Below are positions 1-8,299 of a stretch of DNA of 64,000 nt, in pieces; position 1 is the stretch's first letter; the number at the start of each line of letters is the position of its first letter. The DNA is from Microbacterium sp. Leaf320. Its GTDB lineage: Bacteria > Actinomycetota > Actinomycetes > Actinomycetales > Microbacteriaceae. The DNA is taken from contig NZ_LMOD01000002.1 in the NCBI RefSeq assembly GCF_001423485.1, positions 150,539 to 214,538 on the forward strand, written 5' to 3'. The notes beneath the pieces were generated by a model. That model worked only from the letters and a program-made list of their open reading frames with translations. It ran no database searches and was not told the DNA's origin. The translations under genes were made by a program, and so were the position numbers.

Positions 1-580
1 GCAGGTCGGCGAGCAGGTTCAGCACCCCGAGGCGGATCGACACGTCGAGCATCGACACCGGCTCGTCGGCGACGAGCAGCGAGGGGCGGGATGCGAGCGC
101 GCGGGCGATGGCCACGCGCTGGCGCTGACCGCCGGAGAGCTCGTGCGGGCGGCGGTCGATCACGGCATCCGCGTCGAGCCGCACGCGCTCGAGCAGTCGG
201 CGCACCTCGGCCTCGGTCTCTTTCTTCGGCACGACGTCGTCGAGGCGGATCGGGCGCTCGATGTGGTACCTGATCGAGTGGTACGGATTGAGCGAGGCGA
301 ACGGATCCTGGAACACCATCCGCAGCTGCTGACGGTACCTTCGCAGTCCCTTGCCGCGTCGGGGGATCGGCTTGCCGTCGAGGCGCACCTCTCCGGTCGT
401 GGGCGTCTCGAGCTGGGTGAGGATCTTGGCGATGGTCGACTTGCCGCTGCCGGACTGTCCGACCAGACCGATGGTCTGCCCTGAGGTCAGGGTGAAGCTG
501 ACGTCGTCGAGCGCCTTGAGCTGACCGGCTCCGCGGACGTTATAGGTCTTGGTGACGTGGGAGAACTCGAGAGTGGTCAT
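1..580 (-). CDS. dppF: Peptide ABC transporter ATP-binding protein, DppF/OppF type (3' end outside window)
   Basis: ATPase subunit of a di/oligopeptide ABC importer, acting on the inner face of the membrane. The first 193 residues are visible. Walker A GQSGSGKST lies near residue 40, the Q-loop is in VFQDPFASLNP, the signature LSGGQRQRV lies near residue 150, and Walker B LLVADEPVSMLD follows. The ATG at 580 overlaps the stop of the preceding ATPase gene in an ATGA junction, so the two are translationally coupled. The C-terminal oligopeptide-transporter extension would lie beyond position 1. The substrate (peptide, or possibly nickel or another oligopeptide-like ligand) cannot be read from the ATPase alone. 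Family assignment is secure. Confidence 0.93.
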   Translation of the reverse strand, partial: MTTLEFSHVTKTYNVRGAGQLKALDDVSFTLTSGQTIGLVGQSGSGKSTIAKILTQLETPTTGEVRLDGKPIPRRGKGLRRYRQQLRMVFQDPFASLNPYHSIRYHIERPIRLDDVVPKKETEAEVRRLLERVRLDADAVIDRRPHELSGGQRQRVAIARALASRPSLLVADEPVSMLDVSIRLGVLNLLADL

Positions 581-1401
581 CGGGTCAGCACTCCTCGCGC
601 ACCGGTGAGACGGGGGAACGACGACAGCAGCGTCTTCGTGTAGTCGTTCTGCGGATTCGTCCAGATCTGCTCGGCGGGCGCGAGCTCGACGATCTCGCCC
701 TCGCGCATGATCGCGATGCGGTCGCTGATCTCGAGCAGCAGGGGGAGGTCATGGGTGATGAAGATCACCGAGAAGCCGAACTCGTGGCGCAGCTGCGAGA
801 TCTGCTTGAGGATCTCTCGCTGCACCAGCACGTCGAGCGCGGTGGTCGGCTCGTCCATGACCATCAGCTGCGGGCGGAGGGCGAGGGCCATGGCGATCAT
901 GACGCGCTGGCGCATGCCGCCCGAGAGCTCGTGCGGGAACGAGCGGGTGCGCTGGCGCCCCACTTTGACGATCTCGAGCAGCTCTTCGGCCTCGGCGCGA
1001 CGCTGCCGACGCGTCATGTCGGGGCGGTGGATCTCGAAGACGTCCTCGAGCTGCGACCCGATCGTGGCGACGGGGTTGAGCGCGTTCATCGCCCCCTGGA
1101 ACACCATCGACACCTTGTCCCACCGGAACTTCTGCATCGCATCGACGTCGAGGGCGTTGATGTCGACGTCCACGCCGGATGCATCGTGGAACGTCACGCT
1201 GCCGCCGGCGATCACCGCGGGGGCACGCAGCAGGCGCTGCACCCCGTAGGCGAGCGTGGTCTTGCCGCATCCGCTCTCTCCCGCGAGGCCGAGGATCTCG
1301 CCTCGCTGCAGTTCGAGGGTCACGTTCTTCACCGCCTCGACGGGCGGATCGACGTCGTACACGACCGAGAAGTCGCGCACGCTGAGCAGGGGTTCTGACA
1401 T
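577..1401 (-). CDS. dppD: Peptide ABC transporter ATP-binding protein, DppD/OppD type
   Basis: First ATPase of the peptide ABC importer, 274 residues. It shows Walker A GESGCGKTT near residue 40, signature LSGGMRQRV near residue 160 and Walker B LMVMDEPTTALD. Full-length DppD/OppD proteins are usually about 320-340 residues. This one ends at residue 274, shortly after the H-loop, so the usual Cys-containing C-terminal extension is short or absent. It starts with ATG at 1401 and ends in the ATG of the second ATPase gene. The upstream gene is the binding protein, separated by a hairpin repeat, and no permease gene lies between them. Confidence 0.92.
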   Translation of the reverse strand: MSEPLLSVRDFSVVYDVDPPVEAVKNVTLELQRGEILGLAGESGCGKTTLAYGVQRLLRAPAVIAGGSVTFHDASGVDVDINALDVDAMQKFRWDKVSMVFQGAMNALNPVATIGSQLEDVFEIHRPDMTRRQRRAEAEELLEIVKVGRQRTRSFPHELSGGMRQRVMIAMALALRPQLMVMDEPTTALDVLVQREILKQISQLRHEFGFSVIFITHDLPLLLEISDRIAIMREGEIVELAPAEQIWTNPQNDYTKTLLSSFPRLTGARGVLTR

Positions 1402-1425
1402 GGGTTGTCCTTCGTCGGTCGGGAG

Positions 1426-1513
1426 CGGCGCGTTTCGTCTCGCTCCGCTCGCTCAACGACCGGGAGATGCCGGTCGTTGAGCGAGGAGCAAAGCGACGAG
1501 ACGAAACGCGCCG
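1426..1513. repeat. Palindromic intergenic repeat (family A), hairpin
   Basis: Two near-complementary arms, 1426-1463 and 1470-1513, separated by about 6 nt, with core GTTTCGTCTCGCTCCGCTCG on one arm and its complement on the other. The same unit recurs at 30291, 32474 and 45132. It fills most of the gap between the binding-protein gene and dppD. On the mRNA it would form a very stable stem after the binding-protein coding region, where such elements can protect an upstream message. That role is inferred. Confidence 0.85.
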
Positions 1514-1523
1514 CCGGGACTGC

Positions 1524-3188
1524 TTACTCGGCCGGCTTCAGCTTCGTGAGGATCATCACGATGTTCTGCTGCGTCGGGTCACCCGAGGCGTAGGGGTCGT
1601 CCTCGGACGGCCATCCCACGTAGTTGCGGGTGTTGTACTCGCCGAGCAGCGGGTGCGCTCCGAGCGGGATCGCCGGCACCTGGTCGACGAAGATCTGCTC
1701 GAGAGTGGTGATCGCCGCGGTGCGCTCCTCGTCGGACGACGCGTTCGCGTAGGTGTTCAGCGCCTCGGTGGCCGCCGGGTCCTCGAAGCGTCCGAAGTTG
1801 AATCCTGCGATGCCCTCGGGCGAGATCCAGCGCGGGTCCATGGTCGAGGTGTAGAGGCCGTAGGCCGTGCCGCTGTCCTCGAGCCAGTGGATGATCGCCG
1901 AGAAGGTGCCCTCGTCGCGGGGACCGGCCCAGCCGCCCCAGTCGGGCATGTCGATCTTGACCTCGGCGCCGATCGCCTCGGTGATGTCCTCGGCGATGAG
2001 CTCCTGCGCGGTGTTCCAGTCGCTCCATCCCGAGGGGACCGAGAGGGTGAACGAGACGGGCGTGCCTTCGGGGTCGACCAGTGCGTCGTCCTTCCAGGTG
2101 TAACCGGCATCCTCGAGGATCCCGCGCGCCTTCTCGGCATCGACCGAGTAGTCCTGGCCTTCGAACTCGGGCTGGATCTCGTCTTCGAGGATCGAGGACA
2201 GACCGGTGACGGACCAGACCGGCTCGCTGGCACCCTCACGGGCGATGTCGACGTAGGCGTCGCGGTCGATCACCCAGGCGAGCGCCTTGCGGAACGCGAC
2301 GTCGTCGAACGGCTTCTGCTGCAGGTTCATGAACAGCGTCGCGGAGCCGGTGGTCGGGGCCACGTAGAACTTGTTGTGCTCGGGGTCCGCGTCGAGGAAC
2401 TGCTCCTGGATCTGCGGGATGAACGCCTGCGCCCAGTCGGCCTCGCCCTGCGCGAGCGCGGTGGTGAGTGCCGTGTTGTCGCCGTACGAGACGTAGTGCA
2501 GCTCGGGCACGGCGAGGTCGCCGCCCCAGTAGTCGTCGCGGGCCTCGAGCGTGACCGACTCGGTCGACCAGTTCGACAGCGCGTAGGGACCGGTGCCGAC
2601 CAGGTCGTCGCCCTTGACCGGGTCGGTCGCGGGCTCGTCGAACTTCTCCCAGATGTGCTTCGGCACGATGGGCACGTGCAGCACGCGGGCCTGGTTGACG
2701 TACTTCGACTCCCCGAAGGTGAGCGTGACGGCGTCGCCCTCGACGGTCGCGCCCTCGAACTTGAGGCCGGCGGTGTCGAGCTCCGGCGTCGAGACGAGCT
2801 CGTAGGTGAAGACGATGTCGTCGGCGGTGAACGGCTCGCCGTCGCTCCAGGTGACGTCCTTGCGAGGCACGACCGTGACCGCGGTGTAGTCGTCGTTCCA
2901 CTCGATGCTCTCGGCGAGCCAGGGCGTGACCTCGCGGTCACCGGTCTGGTTCACGAGGCCCAGCGTCTCGAAGATGACCTTGCCGTAGCCGTACTTCGAG
3001 GCCGACGAGTCGCCGACGTACGGGTTGTTCGACTCGGTGGTGATCGCGCCGTCTGGCTTGGCGATCGTCAGAGCGGCGCCGTCTCCGGAGCCGCTGTCGT
3101 TCGATCCGCCGGCGGCGCAGCCGGCGAGGGCCGAGATGCTGAGGGCGGAGATCGCCGCGACAGCGATCAGGGACTTTCTGAGCTTCAT
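1524..3188 (-). CDS. Peptide ABC transporter substrate-binding lipoprotein (SBP family 5)
   Basis: Extracytoplasmic binding protein of the peptide importer, 554 residues, the usual size of the SBP_bac_5 family. The N-terminus has a Lys/Arg-rich start, a hydrophobic core and lipobox SALAGC, so the mature protein is a membrane-anchored lipoprotein beginning at that Cys. The family pattern of a VTWSDGEPFTADD-like segment is present near residue 110. The start at 3188 is chosen because it gives a clean signal peptide and has GGAGAA 3 nt upstream; a longer in-frame reading to 3242 has neither. It is divergent from the TetR gene, and the intergenic region holds two related palindromes. Ligand unknown. 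Confidence 0.92.
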   Translation of the reverse strand: MKLRKSLIAVAAISALSISALAGCAAGGSNDSGSGDGAALTIAKPDGAITTESNNPYVGDSSASKYGYGKVIFETLGLVNQTGDREVTPWLAESIEWNDDYTAVTVVPRKDVTWSDGEPFTADDIVFTYELVSTPELDTAGLKFEGATVEGDAVTLTFGESKYVNQARVLHVPIVPKHIWEKFDEPATDPVKGDDLVGTGPYALSNWSTESVTLEARDDYWGGDLAVPELHYVSYGDNTALTTALAQGEADWAQAFIPQIQEQFLDADPEHNKFYVAPTTGSATLFMNLQQKPFDDVAFRKALAWVIDRDAYVDIAREGASEPVWSVTGLSSILEDEIQPEFEGQDYSVDAEKARGILEDAGYTWKDDALVDPEGTPVSFTLSVPSGWSDWNTAQELIAEDITEAIGAEVKIDMPDWGGWAGPRDEGTFSAIIHWLEDSGTAYGLYTSTMDPRWISPEGIAGFNFGRFEDPAATEALNTYANASSDEERTAAITTLEQIFVDQVPAIPLGAHPLLGEYNTRNYVGWPSEDDPYASGDPTQQNIVMILTKLKPAE

Positions 3189-3255
3189 TGCTTCTCCTTG
3201 GGCACGGGTCGTTGTGCTGTGTTGCTGTCGGTGCTCGGGCATCCGACCTGTCTTT

Positions 3256-3277
3256 GCTTACTGGCGAGAAAGTAAGC
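3256..3277. promoter_or_regulatory. Inverted repeat, probable TetR operator 1
   Basis: Perfect 6-bp arms GCTTAC and GTAAGC with a 10-nt spacer, in the divergent gap between the binding-protein gene and the TetR gene. A related palindrome lies 10 bp downstream. The position suits a regulator acting on both directions. Which protein binds is inferred from adjacency. Confidence 0.55.
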
Positions 3278-3286
3278 TGGTGCGAG

Positions 3287-3302
3287 GTTACTCGTTGGTA
3301 AG
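3287..3302. promoter_or_regulatory. Inverted repeat, probable TetR operator 2
   Basis: TTAC (3288-3291) and GTAA (3298-3301) around a 6-nt spacer. The half-sites match those of the 3256-3277 palindrome but with a shorter spacer. It lies about 55 bp upstream of the TetR start codon, so autoregulation is plausible. Confidence 0.4.
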
Positions 3303-3355
3303 TAGAGTTGGCAAGTACGATCCAGTGCAGGATTCTGTGCAGAAGAGGATGGACC

Positions 3356-4003
3356 ATGTCGAAGGATGCTGTCGCCCACACGTCCGTCCGGCCTGCCACC
3401 CGCGAGAAGCGGGAGCAGATCCTCAAGGCAGCCGTCGAGATCTTCGGCAACAAGGGCTCGACCAATGGCACTCTCGCCGATGTCGCCGAGCAGGTCGGCA
3501 TCACCCACGCGGGCGTGCTGCACCACTTCGGCTCGAAGCAGAAGCTGCTGCTCGAGGTGCTCGCCTACCGCGACCAGGCCGACGTGGCCGAGCTCGCCGA
3601 GAAGCACATCCCCGGTGGCCCCGAGCTCTTCCTGCACCTGGTGCGCACGGCGATCGCCAACGAGCGGCGCCCCGGCATCGTGCAGGCGTACACGGTCCTG
3701 TCCTCCGAATCCGTGACCGACAACCATCCCGGTCGCGAGTACTTCGAAGAGCGCTACACGACGCTGCGCCGCGAGGTGACCGACGCATTCCATCTGCTGT
3801 GCGCGCAGGAGGGCGTCAGCGAGCCCGAGACGGTCGCTGCCGCAGCCGCCGGCATCCTCGCCGTGATGGACGGGTTGCAGCTGCAGTGGCTGCTGCACCG
3901 CGACGTCGTCGACCTGGGTGAGGCGAGCGAGTTCGCGATCCGCGCCATCGTGAACGGCGTGCTGCACCCCGGACCCACACTGGAGTCCTACCGCCGCGAC
4001 TAG
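3356..4003 (+). CDS. TetR family transcriptional regulator
   Basis: DNA-binding regulator of 215 residues. A TetR N-terminal helix-turn-helix is clear at about residues 15-60 (ILKAAVEIFGNKG, then DVAEQVGITHAGVLHHFGSK), followed by a helical ligand-binding domain. The start at 3356 has GAGG about 7 nt upstream; a TTG-initiated reading from 3308 has no support. It is divergent from the peptide binding protein and 10 bp ahead of the M20 amidohydrolase gene, so it probably controls both, with a peptide or acyl-amino acid as a plausible but unproven ligand. Confidence 0.88.
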   Translation: MSKDAVAHTSVRPATREKREQILKAAVEIFGNKGSTNGTLADVAEQVGITHAGVLHHFGSKQKLLLEVLAYRDQADVAELAEKHIPGGPELFLHLVRTAIANERRPGIVQAYTVLSSESVTDNHPGREYFEERYTTLRREVTDAFHLLCAQEGVSEPETVAAAAAGILAVMDGLQLQWLLHRDVVDLGEASEFAIRAIVNGVLHPGPTLESYRRD

Positions 4004-4013
4004 GCTCGGGGCC

Positions 4014-5228
4014 ATGACGATCGACCTCGAAGCGCTCTACATCGACCTGCACCAGCACCCTGAGCTCTCGTTCCAGGAGACGCGCACCGCCGGCATCGCC
4101 GCCGGCCACCTGCGGGATCTCGGGCTCGAGGTGCACGAGGGAATCGGTGTCACGGGAGTCGTCGGAGTTCTGAAGAACGGCGACGGTCCGGTCGTGTGGG
4201 TGCGCGCCGACATGGACGCGCTGCCCGTCGGCGAGGAGACCGGACTCGCCTATGCGAGCACGGCGACCGGCATCGACCCCGCAGGCAACACGGTTCCCGT
4301 CATGCACGCCTGCGGTCACGACATGCACGTCACCGCGATGATTGGCGCCGTCGAGAAGCTCGTCGCCGAGAAGGCGGACTGGTCGGGAACCGTGGTCGTG
4401 CTGATCCAGCCTGCTGAGGAGTACGGCGCCGGCTCCCGCGCGATGCTCGACGACGGTCTGCGCGACCTCGTGCCGCATCCCGACGTCGTGCTCGGCCAGC
4501 ACGTCACTCCCCTGCCCGCCGGAACCATCGGCGTGCGTCCCGGCACGCAGATGGCGGCATCCGACGGCCTGACCGTCACCCTTCACGGACGCGGCGGACA
4601 CGGCTCGCGCCCGCACTCGACCATCGACCCCGTCGTGATGGCCGCAGCGACCGTCATGCGCCTGCAGACCATCGCCTCCCGCGAGGTCGACCCGCGCGAC
4701 GTCGCCGTCGTGACCGTGGGATCGATCCACGCGGGCCTCAAGAACAACATCATCCCTGCCGAGGCGAAGCTCGAGCTCAGCCTCCGCTACCCGAACGACG
4801 AGATGCGCGACAAGGTGCTCGCGAGCGTCGAGCGCATCGTGCGCGCCGAGGCTGCGGCATCCGGCGCCGAGCGCGAGCCCGAGATCCGCACCGACCACAC
4901 CCTGCCGCCCACGATCAACGACGCCGATGCCACGGCACGCGTCACGTCGGCGCTGCAGCGCGCGCTGGGCGAGGCGTCGGTGATCGACCCCGGCATGTTC
5001 ACCGGCAGTGAAGACGTCTCGTGGTTCGCCCGTGACACCGGAGCGCCGCTCGTGTTCTGGTTCTGGGGTGGCGTCGATGCGGCGAAGTTCGCTGAGTCAG
5101 CGGCGGCCGGCACCCTCGACAAGGACATCCCGACCAACCACTCGCCGTTCTTCGCGCCCGAGATCCACCCGACGATCGAGGTCGGCGTCACGGCACTGTC
5201 GGCGGCGGCGCGCGAGTTCCTCGACTGA
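4014..5228 (+). CDS. M20 family metallo-amidohydrolase (hippurate/N-acyl-amino acid hydrolase type)
   Basis: Cytoplasmic zinc/manganese hydrolase of 404 residues, full length for the M20D group. Metal-binding motif HACGHDMH lies at residues 98-105 with Cys100 and His102, the general-base region QPAEEYGAG is near residue 135, and GQHVTPLPAG is near 160. The N-terminus has the family hallmark HQHPELSFQE. These enzymes remove an acyl group from an amino acid or cleave small peptides. Its position 10 bp after the TetR gene and opposite a peptide importer suggests that imported acyl-amino acids or peptides are the substrate. The exact substrate is not readable from sequence. Confidence 0.88.
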   Translation: MTIDLEALYIDLHQHPELSFQETRTAGIAAGHLRDLGLEVHEGIGVTGVVGVLKNGDGPVVWVRADMDALPVGEETGLAYASTATGIDPAGNTVPVMHACGHDMHVTAMIGAVEKLVAEKADWSGTVVVLIQPAEEYGAGSRAMLDDGLRDLVPHPDVVLGQHVTPLPAGTIGVRPGTQMAASDGLTVTLHGRGGHGSRPHSTIDPVVMAAATVMRLQTIASREVDPRDVAVVTVGSIHAGLKNNIIPAEAKLELSLRYPNDEMRDKVLASVERIVRAEAAASGAEREPEIRTDHTLPPTINDADATARVTSALQRALGEASVIDPGMFTGSEDVSWFARDTGAPLVFWFWGGVDAAKFAESAAAGTLDKDIPTNHSPFFAPEIHPTIEVGVTALSAAAREFLD

Positions 5229-5238
5229 GGCTGTTCCG

Positions 5239-5826
5239 CTAGCTCGGCGGTCCCGGCACGCAGCCCTGCGGTTCGGAGTTGCCGCTGACGACGAAGTCGC
5301 CGCAGGTCAGGAAATGCTCCTGGTTCGCGCCGAGCGCGAACGAGGCCACGCCGACCACGACGACCGCGATCACCACGAGGAATCGCCGGCCTCGACTGAT
5401 GTCCTCGCCGAACTCCGGCCACATGACGCGGGCGAGCACCCAGATCGTGGCAGGCACGCTCAGCAACGCCACGAAGACGGCCAGGAGGTCGATCACGACC
5501 GTCAGCACATCGTCGGAGTCCAGGGGCACGAACGACAGCACCAGCCAGAGGGACGGCACCAGCAGAGCGAGCGCCTTGAGAACCCGCGGCCTCCCCCGAG
5601 GCTGGAAGAGCACCACGATCAGCGCACCGACCGATGCCGCCCACACAGTGAGCAGCTGATCGAAGAAGAAGGTCCCCCACGCGCCCAGTGTGAACGCCGG
5701 CCACCAGACCGCGATGCTCATGGCGATGATGACGACGCCGGTCGCGCGGGCAGATGCAGGCGAGCGCGCCGGAGCGAGGCGGTCACTGCCGGCGTGGCGC
5801 GAGTCGTCGGATGGTGGGCTGCTCAC
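5239..5826 (-). CDS. Hypothetical membrane protein
   Basis: 195 residues starting with GTG at 5826. After a hydrophilic N-terminus of about 28 residues there are four likely membrane segments: VVIIAMSIAVWWPAF, LLTVWAASVGALIVVLF, the VLKALALLVPSLWLVLSFV and VVIDLLAVFVALLSVPATIW stretches, and a final one near VVIAVVVVGVASFALG. The tail carries two Cys residues (TCGDF, PQGCVPG) that could form an extracytoplasmic disulfide. No domain was recognised. It is convergent with the amidohydrolase gene, with a 10-bp gap. Confidence 0.7.
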   Translation of the reverse strand: MSSPPSDDSRHAGSDRLAPARSPASARATGVVIIAMSIAVWWPAFTLGAWGTFFFDQLLTVWAASVGALIVVLFQPRGRPRVLKALALLVPSLWLVLSFVPLDSDDVLTVVIDLLAVFVALLSVPATIWVLARVMWPEFGEDISRGRRFLVVIAVVVVGVASFALGANQEHFLTCGDFVVSGNSEPQGCVPGPPS

Positions 5827-5877
5827 GAGCTCACGGTAACAGCCGACACGACGCCGCCGCCGTCAGGCAGCGCCGCC

Positions 5878-5963
5878 GTTCACAATTCAGGAAGAACGCG
5901 TCGGCTCGGATCGGATTCGTGTCCCGCGAGAGCGGAACGCGCGTTCTCTGCTGCGTTGTGAAC
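5878..5963. repeat. Repeat family B, copy 1 (about 86 bp, inverted ends)
   Basis: Begins GTTCACAATTCAG and ends CTGCGTTGTGAAC, so the ends are imperfect inverted repeats. Better-matched copies are at 36353-36437 and 37070-37155, and a degenerate one at 11409-11495. The interior differs from the two later copies. It lies in the gap between the membrane protein gene and moaA. No coding potential. Confidence 0.65.
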
Positions 5964-5979
5964 GCGAAGCGGGGCTGAC

Positions 5980-7065
5980 TCAGCCGCCGATGGCGTTCAT
6001 GCCGCGGGCGGGCTGCAGGAATGACGGGTCGTTGATCGCGTGTCCCGGCAGCTTGCCGTGCACGCAGGAGCGGAGCATGTCGGCGATCCCGCCGGCACGC
6101 CGGGCGGAGTCGGATGCCCCGTCGCCGCGCAGCACGCCGATCAGGTCGTACTCGGCGTTGGAGAACAGGCAGTTGCGCAGCTGTCCGTCGGCGGTCAGGC
6201 GCAGGCGGTCGCACGCGCCGCAGAAGGGTGCGGTGACCGAGGCGATGACACCGACCTCGTGCGGCCCTCCGTCGATGCGCCACTTCTCGGCGGGTGCACC
6301 GCCGCGACCGGGAACGGGCTCGAGGCTCCATCTTGCGCTGAGCTTCTCAAGGATCTCCTCGCGCGTGACCATCGAGGCGCGATCCCAGGTGTGCCCGGCG
6401 TCGAGCGGCATCTGCTCGATGAAGCGCAGCTGCGCTCCGACCTCCATCGCGAACGCGACCAGGTCGGGCAGCTCGTCGTCGTTCACACCGCGCATGGCGA
6501 CGGTGTTGAGCTTGAGCGGGCGGAGTTCGGATGCCGCCGCTGCCGCGATGCCCTCGAACACGTCGTCGATGCGATCCCGGCGAGTGAGGTCGGCGAAGCG
6601 CTGACGGTCGACCGTGTCGATGCTGATGTTCAAACGTGTGAGCCCGGCGTCGATCAGCGCGGGCAGGTGCTTCGCGAGCGTGATGCCGTTGGTGGTCATG
6701 GCGACCTCGACGGGGCCCTCGTCGCCCTGGATCGCGGAGACGCGGCGAACGACCTCGACGATGTCGGCGCGCAGCAGCGGTTCACCGCCCGTGAGCCGGA
6801 AGGTGCGGATGCCGAGCGAGGCCGCGACCTGCGCCACCTCGACGATCTCGTCGGTCGAGAGGATGCTCGTGCGCGCGAGCCATTCGTTGCCCTGCTCGGG
6901 CATGCAATACGTGCAGCGCAGCGAGCAGCGGTCGGTCAGCGAGATGCGCAGGTCACGGTGCACGCGACCGTGCGTGTCGACGAGTCCGTGCGACGCGGGC
7001 GCGGCGGCATCGATGACCGCGGCGCTCGGCGCCCGCATCCCGATCACGACCGGCACAGCCGTCAT
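5980..7065 (-). CDS. moaA: GTP 3',8-cyclase MoaA (molybdenum cofactor biosynthesis)
   Basis: Radical-SAM enzyme that, with MoaC, turns GTP into cyclic pyranopterin monophosphate, the first step of molybdopterin synthesis. It has 361 residues. The radical-SAM cluster motif CSLRCTYC gives Cys47, Cys51 and Cys54. A second iron-sulfur site is seen near the C-terminus in PFCGACDRLRL and the following RNCLF. The protein ends in Gly-Gly, as is typical of MoaA. The ATG at 7065 was chosen because the region upstream of it is low-complexity; a longer reading to 7182 is possible. It lies apart from the other moa genes, about 1.2 kb from modC. Confidence 0.95.
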   Translation of the reverse strand: MTAVPVVIGMRAPSAAVIDAAAPASHGLVDTHGRVHRDLRISLTDRCSLRCTYCMPEQGNEWLARTSILSTDEIVEVAQVAASLGIRTFRLTGGEPLLRADIVEVVRRVSAIQGDEGPVEVAMTTNGITLAKHLPALIDAGLTRLNISIDTVDRQRFADLTRRDRIDDVFEGIAAAAASELRPLKLNTVAMRGVNDDELPDLVAFAMEVGAQLRFIEQMPLDAGHTWDRASMVTREEILEKLSARWSLEPVPGRGGAPAEKWRIDGGPHEVGVIASVTAPFCGACDRLRLTADGQLRNCLFSNAEYDLIGVLRGDGASDSARRAGGIADMLRSCVHGKLPGHAINDPSFLQPARGMNAIGG

Positions 7066-7236
7066 CGCTCGATCCCTCTCCCCGACATGTTCCGAGACTA
7101 CCCGCGACTCCGGCGCCAAGGCCCGCGCGGCGACGACGACCGGCATATTGCCAGGTCGCAGACCTCCAGTGCGGGTGCTCAACGGTTTCGACTCGTCCCC
7201 GTGTGATTGTCGCCGCGCACCTGTCGGCGACGCCGT

Positions 7237-7347
7237 CTACTGCTGCGGTCGCTGTGGGGCCGTGAAAGCCAGAAGAGCTGGGGTCGAAGAATCGATTCCC
7301 AGCATTGCGGCTGCTGGCACCGCAAGCGCTGCCATCTTCTTGTTCAT
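7237..7347 (-). CDS. Small ORF, 36-residue peptide coupled to the upstream gene
   Basis: Starts with ATG at 7347, overlapping the stop of the upstream gene (ATGA). GGAG sits 5 nt before the ATG, inside the end of that gene, so initiation signals are strong. The peptide begins MNKKMAALAVPAAAMLG, a short basic start followed by a hydrophobic stretch, then a Ser/Thr/Pro-rich part ending in PQRPQQ. It could be a small exported or membrane peptide. No family recognised. Support comes from the Shine-Dalgarno sequence and the 4-bp overlap, not from homology. Confidence 0.6.
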   Translation of the reverse strand: MNKKMAALAVPAAAMLGIDSSTPALLAFTAPQRPQQ

Positions 7348-8084
7348 GAGATCTCCTTTGACTCAAATGGGTGGATCCACGCCCGCACTTCGAGCGCGCT
7401 TGCAGGCGCCGCACTCAGCGCCGGTGTCCAGTGTTTGACGATGCCGACGACGCGGTAGTCACCATTCGGACTCATCGCCTCTCCTGCCATGAGGAGGTTG
7501 TTGTCCCGGTCCTCATTGGCGAGAATCTCGTCCGCGCGTCGGAGCATGGCCGTGGTGTTCTGAGAGTGGACAACGACCAGGCAAGCGCCCAGAAGCGGCC
7601 CCAGCTCAGACTCGACGCGATCGACATCAGTGGCCGCGACAACGACTGCGAAATGCTCGGCGTCGTCCACCACGACGAAATGCAATGCTGCTTCTTTCTC
7701 GACCAGCTCGCCAGCGACCGACCGAGCGAGGGAGAGATCGATCCCGGCCCGGCTGCCAGCAGCAGAAGGCAAAGACAGAAGAGCCTGCGTACCCAATGAC
7801 GGCGGCGGCGCAAGGACTGCGGCATTCTCAGCTACCGGAATGATGTCCCGAACTGCGACTGCTCCCTCGCGAACCCACACTCCTCGCGCCTCGACGTAGC
7901 CGTGGGTCAAGCGATCGAGATCCGAAGATGCTTCCAGGTGAATCCTGGCATCGTCCATAGCAAGGCGGGTCTCGGGTGACAGCGAGACCACCGGAATCAA
8001 CCACGAGTCGTGTTCGTCGTGGCGGACGAGTCCGCGGGCTGCAACCGTGTCCCCCACTGTCGCCCCTCTCGAAGTGTCTGACAT
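7344..8084 (-). CDS. Hypothetical protein of unknown family
   Basis: 246 residues with no recognised domain, signal peptide or membrane segment. It appears soluble, with alternating beta/alpha hydrophobic patterns such as ALHFVVVDDAEHFAVVVAATDVDRV and LGACLVVVHSQN. The start at 8084 is preferred: GGAG lies 9 nt upstream, whereas at the alternative ATG 8093 the purine stretch abuts the codon. Use of TCT, AAC and CAC codons is a little less extreme than in the flanking mod and moa genes. Its only partner is the 36-residue peptide immediately downstream, and the two probably work together. Confidence 0.7.
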   Translation of the reverse strand: MSDTSRGATVGDTVAARGLVRHDEHDSWLIPVVSLSPETRLAMDDARIHLEASSDLDRLTHGYVEARGVWVREGAVAVRDIIPVAENAAVLAPPPSLGTQALLSLPSAAGSRAGIDLSLARSVAGELVEKEAALHFVVVDDAEHFAVVVAATDVDRVESELGPLLGACLVVVHSQNTTAMLRRADEILANEDRDNNLLMAGEAMSPNGDYRVVGIVKHWTPALSAAPASALEVRAWIHPFESKEIS

Positions 8085-8299
8085 CGTCACCATCTCCTTT
8101 TCCTCGCACCGACGCTGGTGCAAGACCCTCCCAAGGTCCCATCGCTACCGTGCGGAGACGAGTTCTGGTCTTATCGGCCGCGTCCGAATGAAACTCTGAC
8201 GGCAACGAGCCTTCTTCCTCCACACCCACCGCGACGCATATCGATATGAAGCGCTGTCAGCGGAGAATTCGATGCTTGATCACGAAAGCTGGGCGCAGC

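Noticed and set aside
1467..3275. Long plus-strand ORF of 602 codons opposite the peptide-binding protein gene
   Set aside because: Antisense shadow. The minus-strand gene has a signal peptide, lipobox and family motifs; the plus frame is low-complexity Arg/Val/Asp/Gly-rich, as expected from GC-biased codons read backwards.
7066..7236. Molybdenum cofactor riboswitch before moaA
   Set aside because: No recognisable Moco RNA core, and the class is not expected in actinobacteria.
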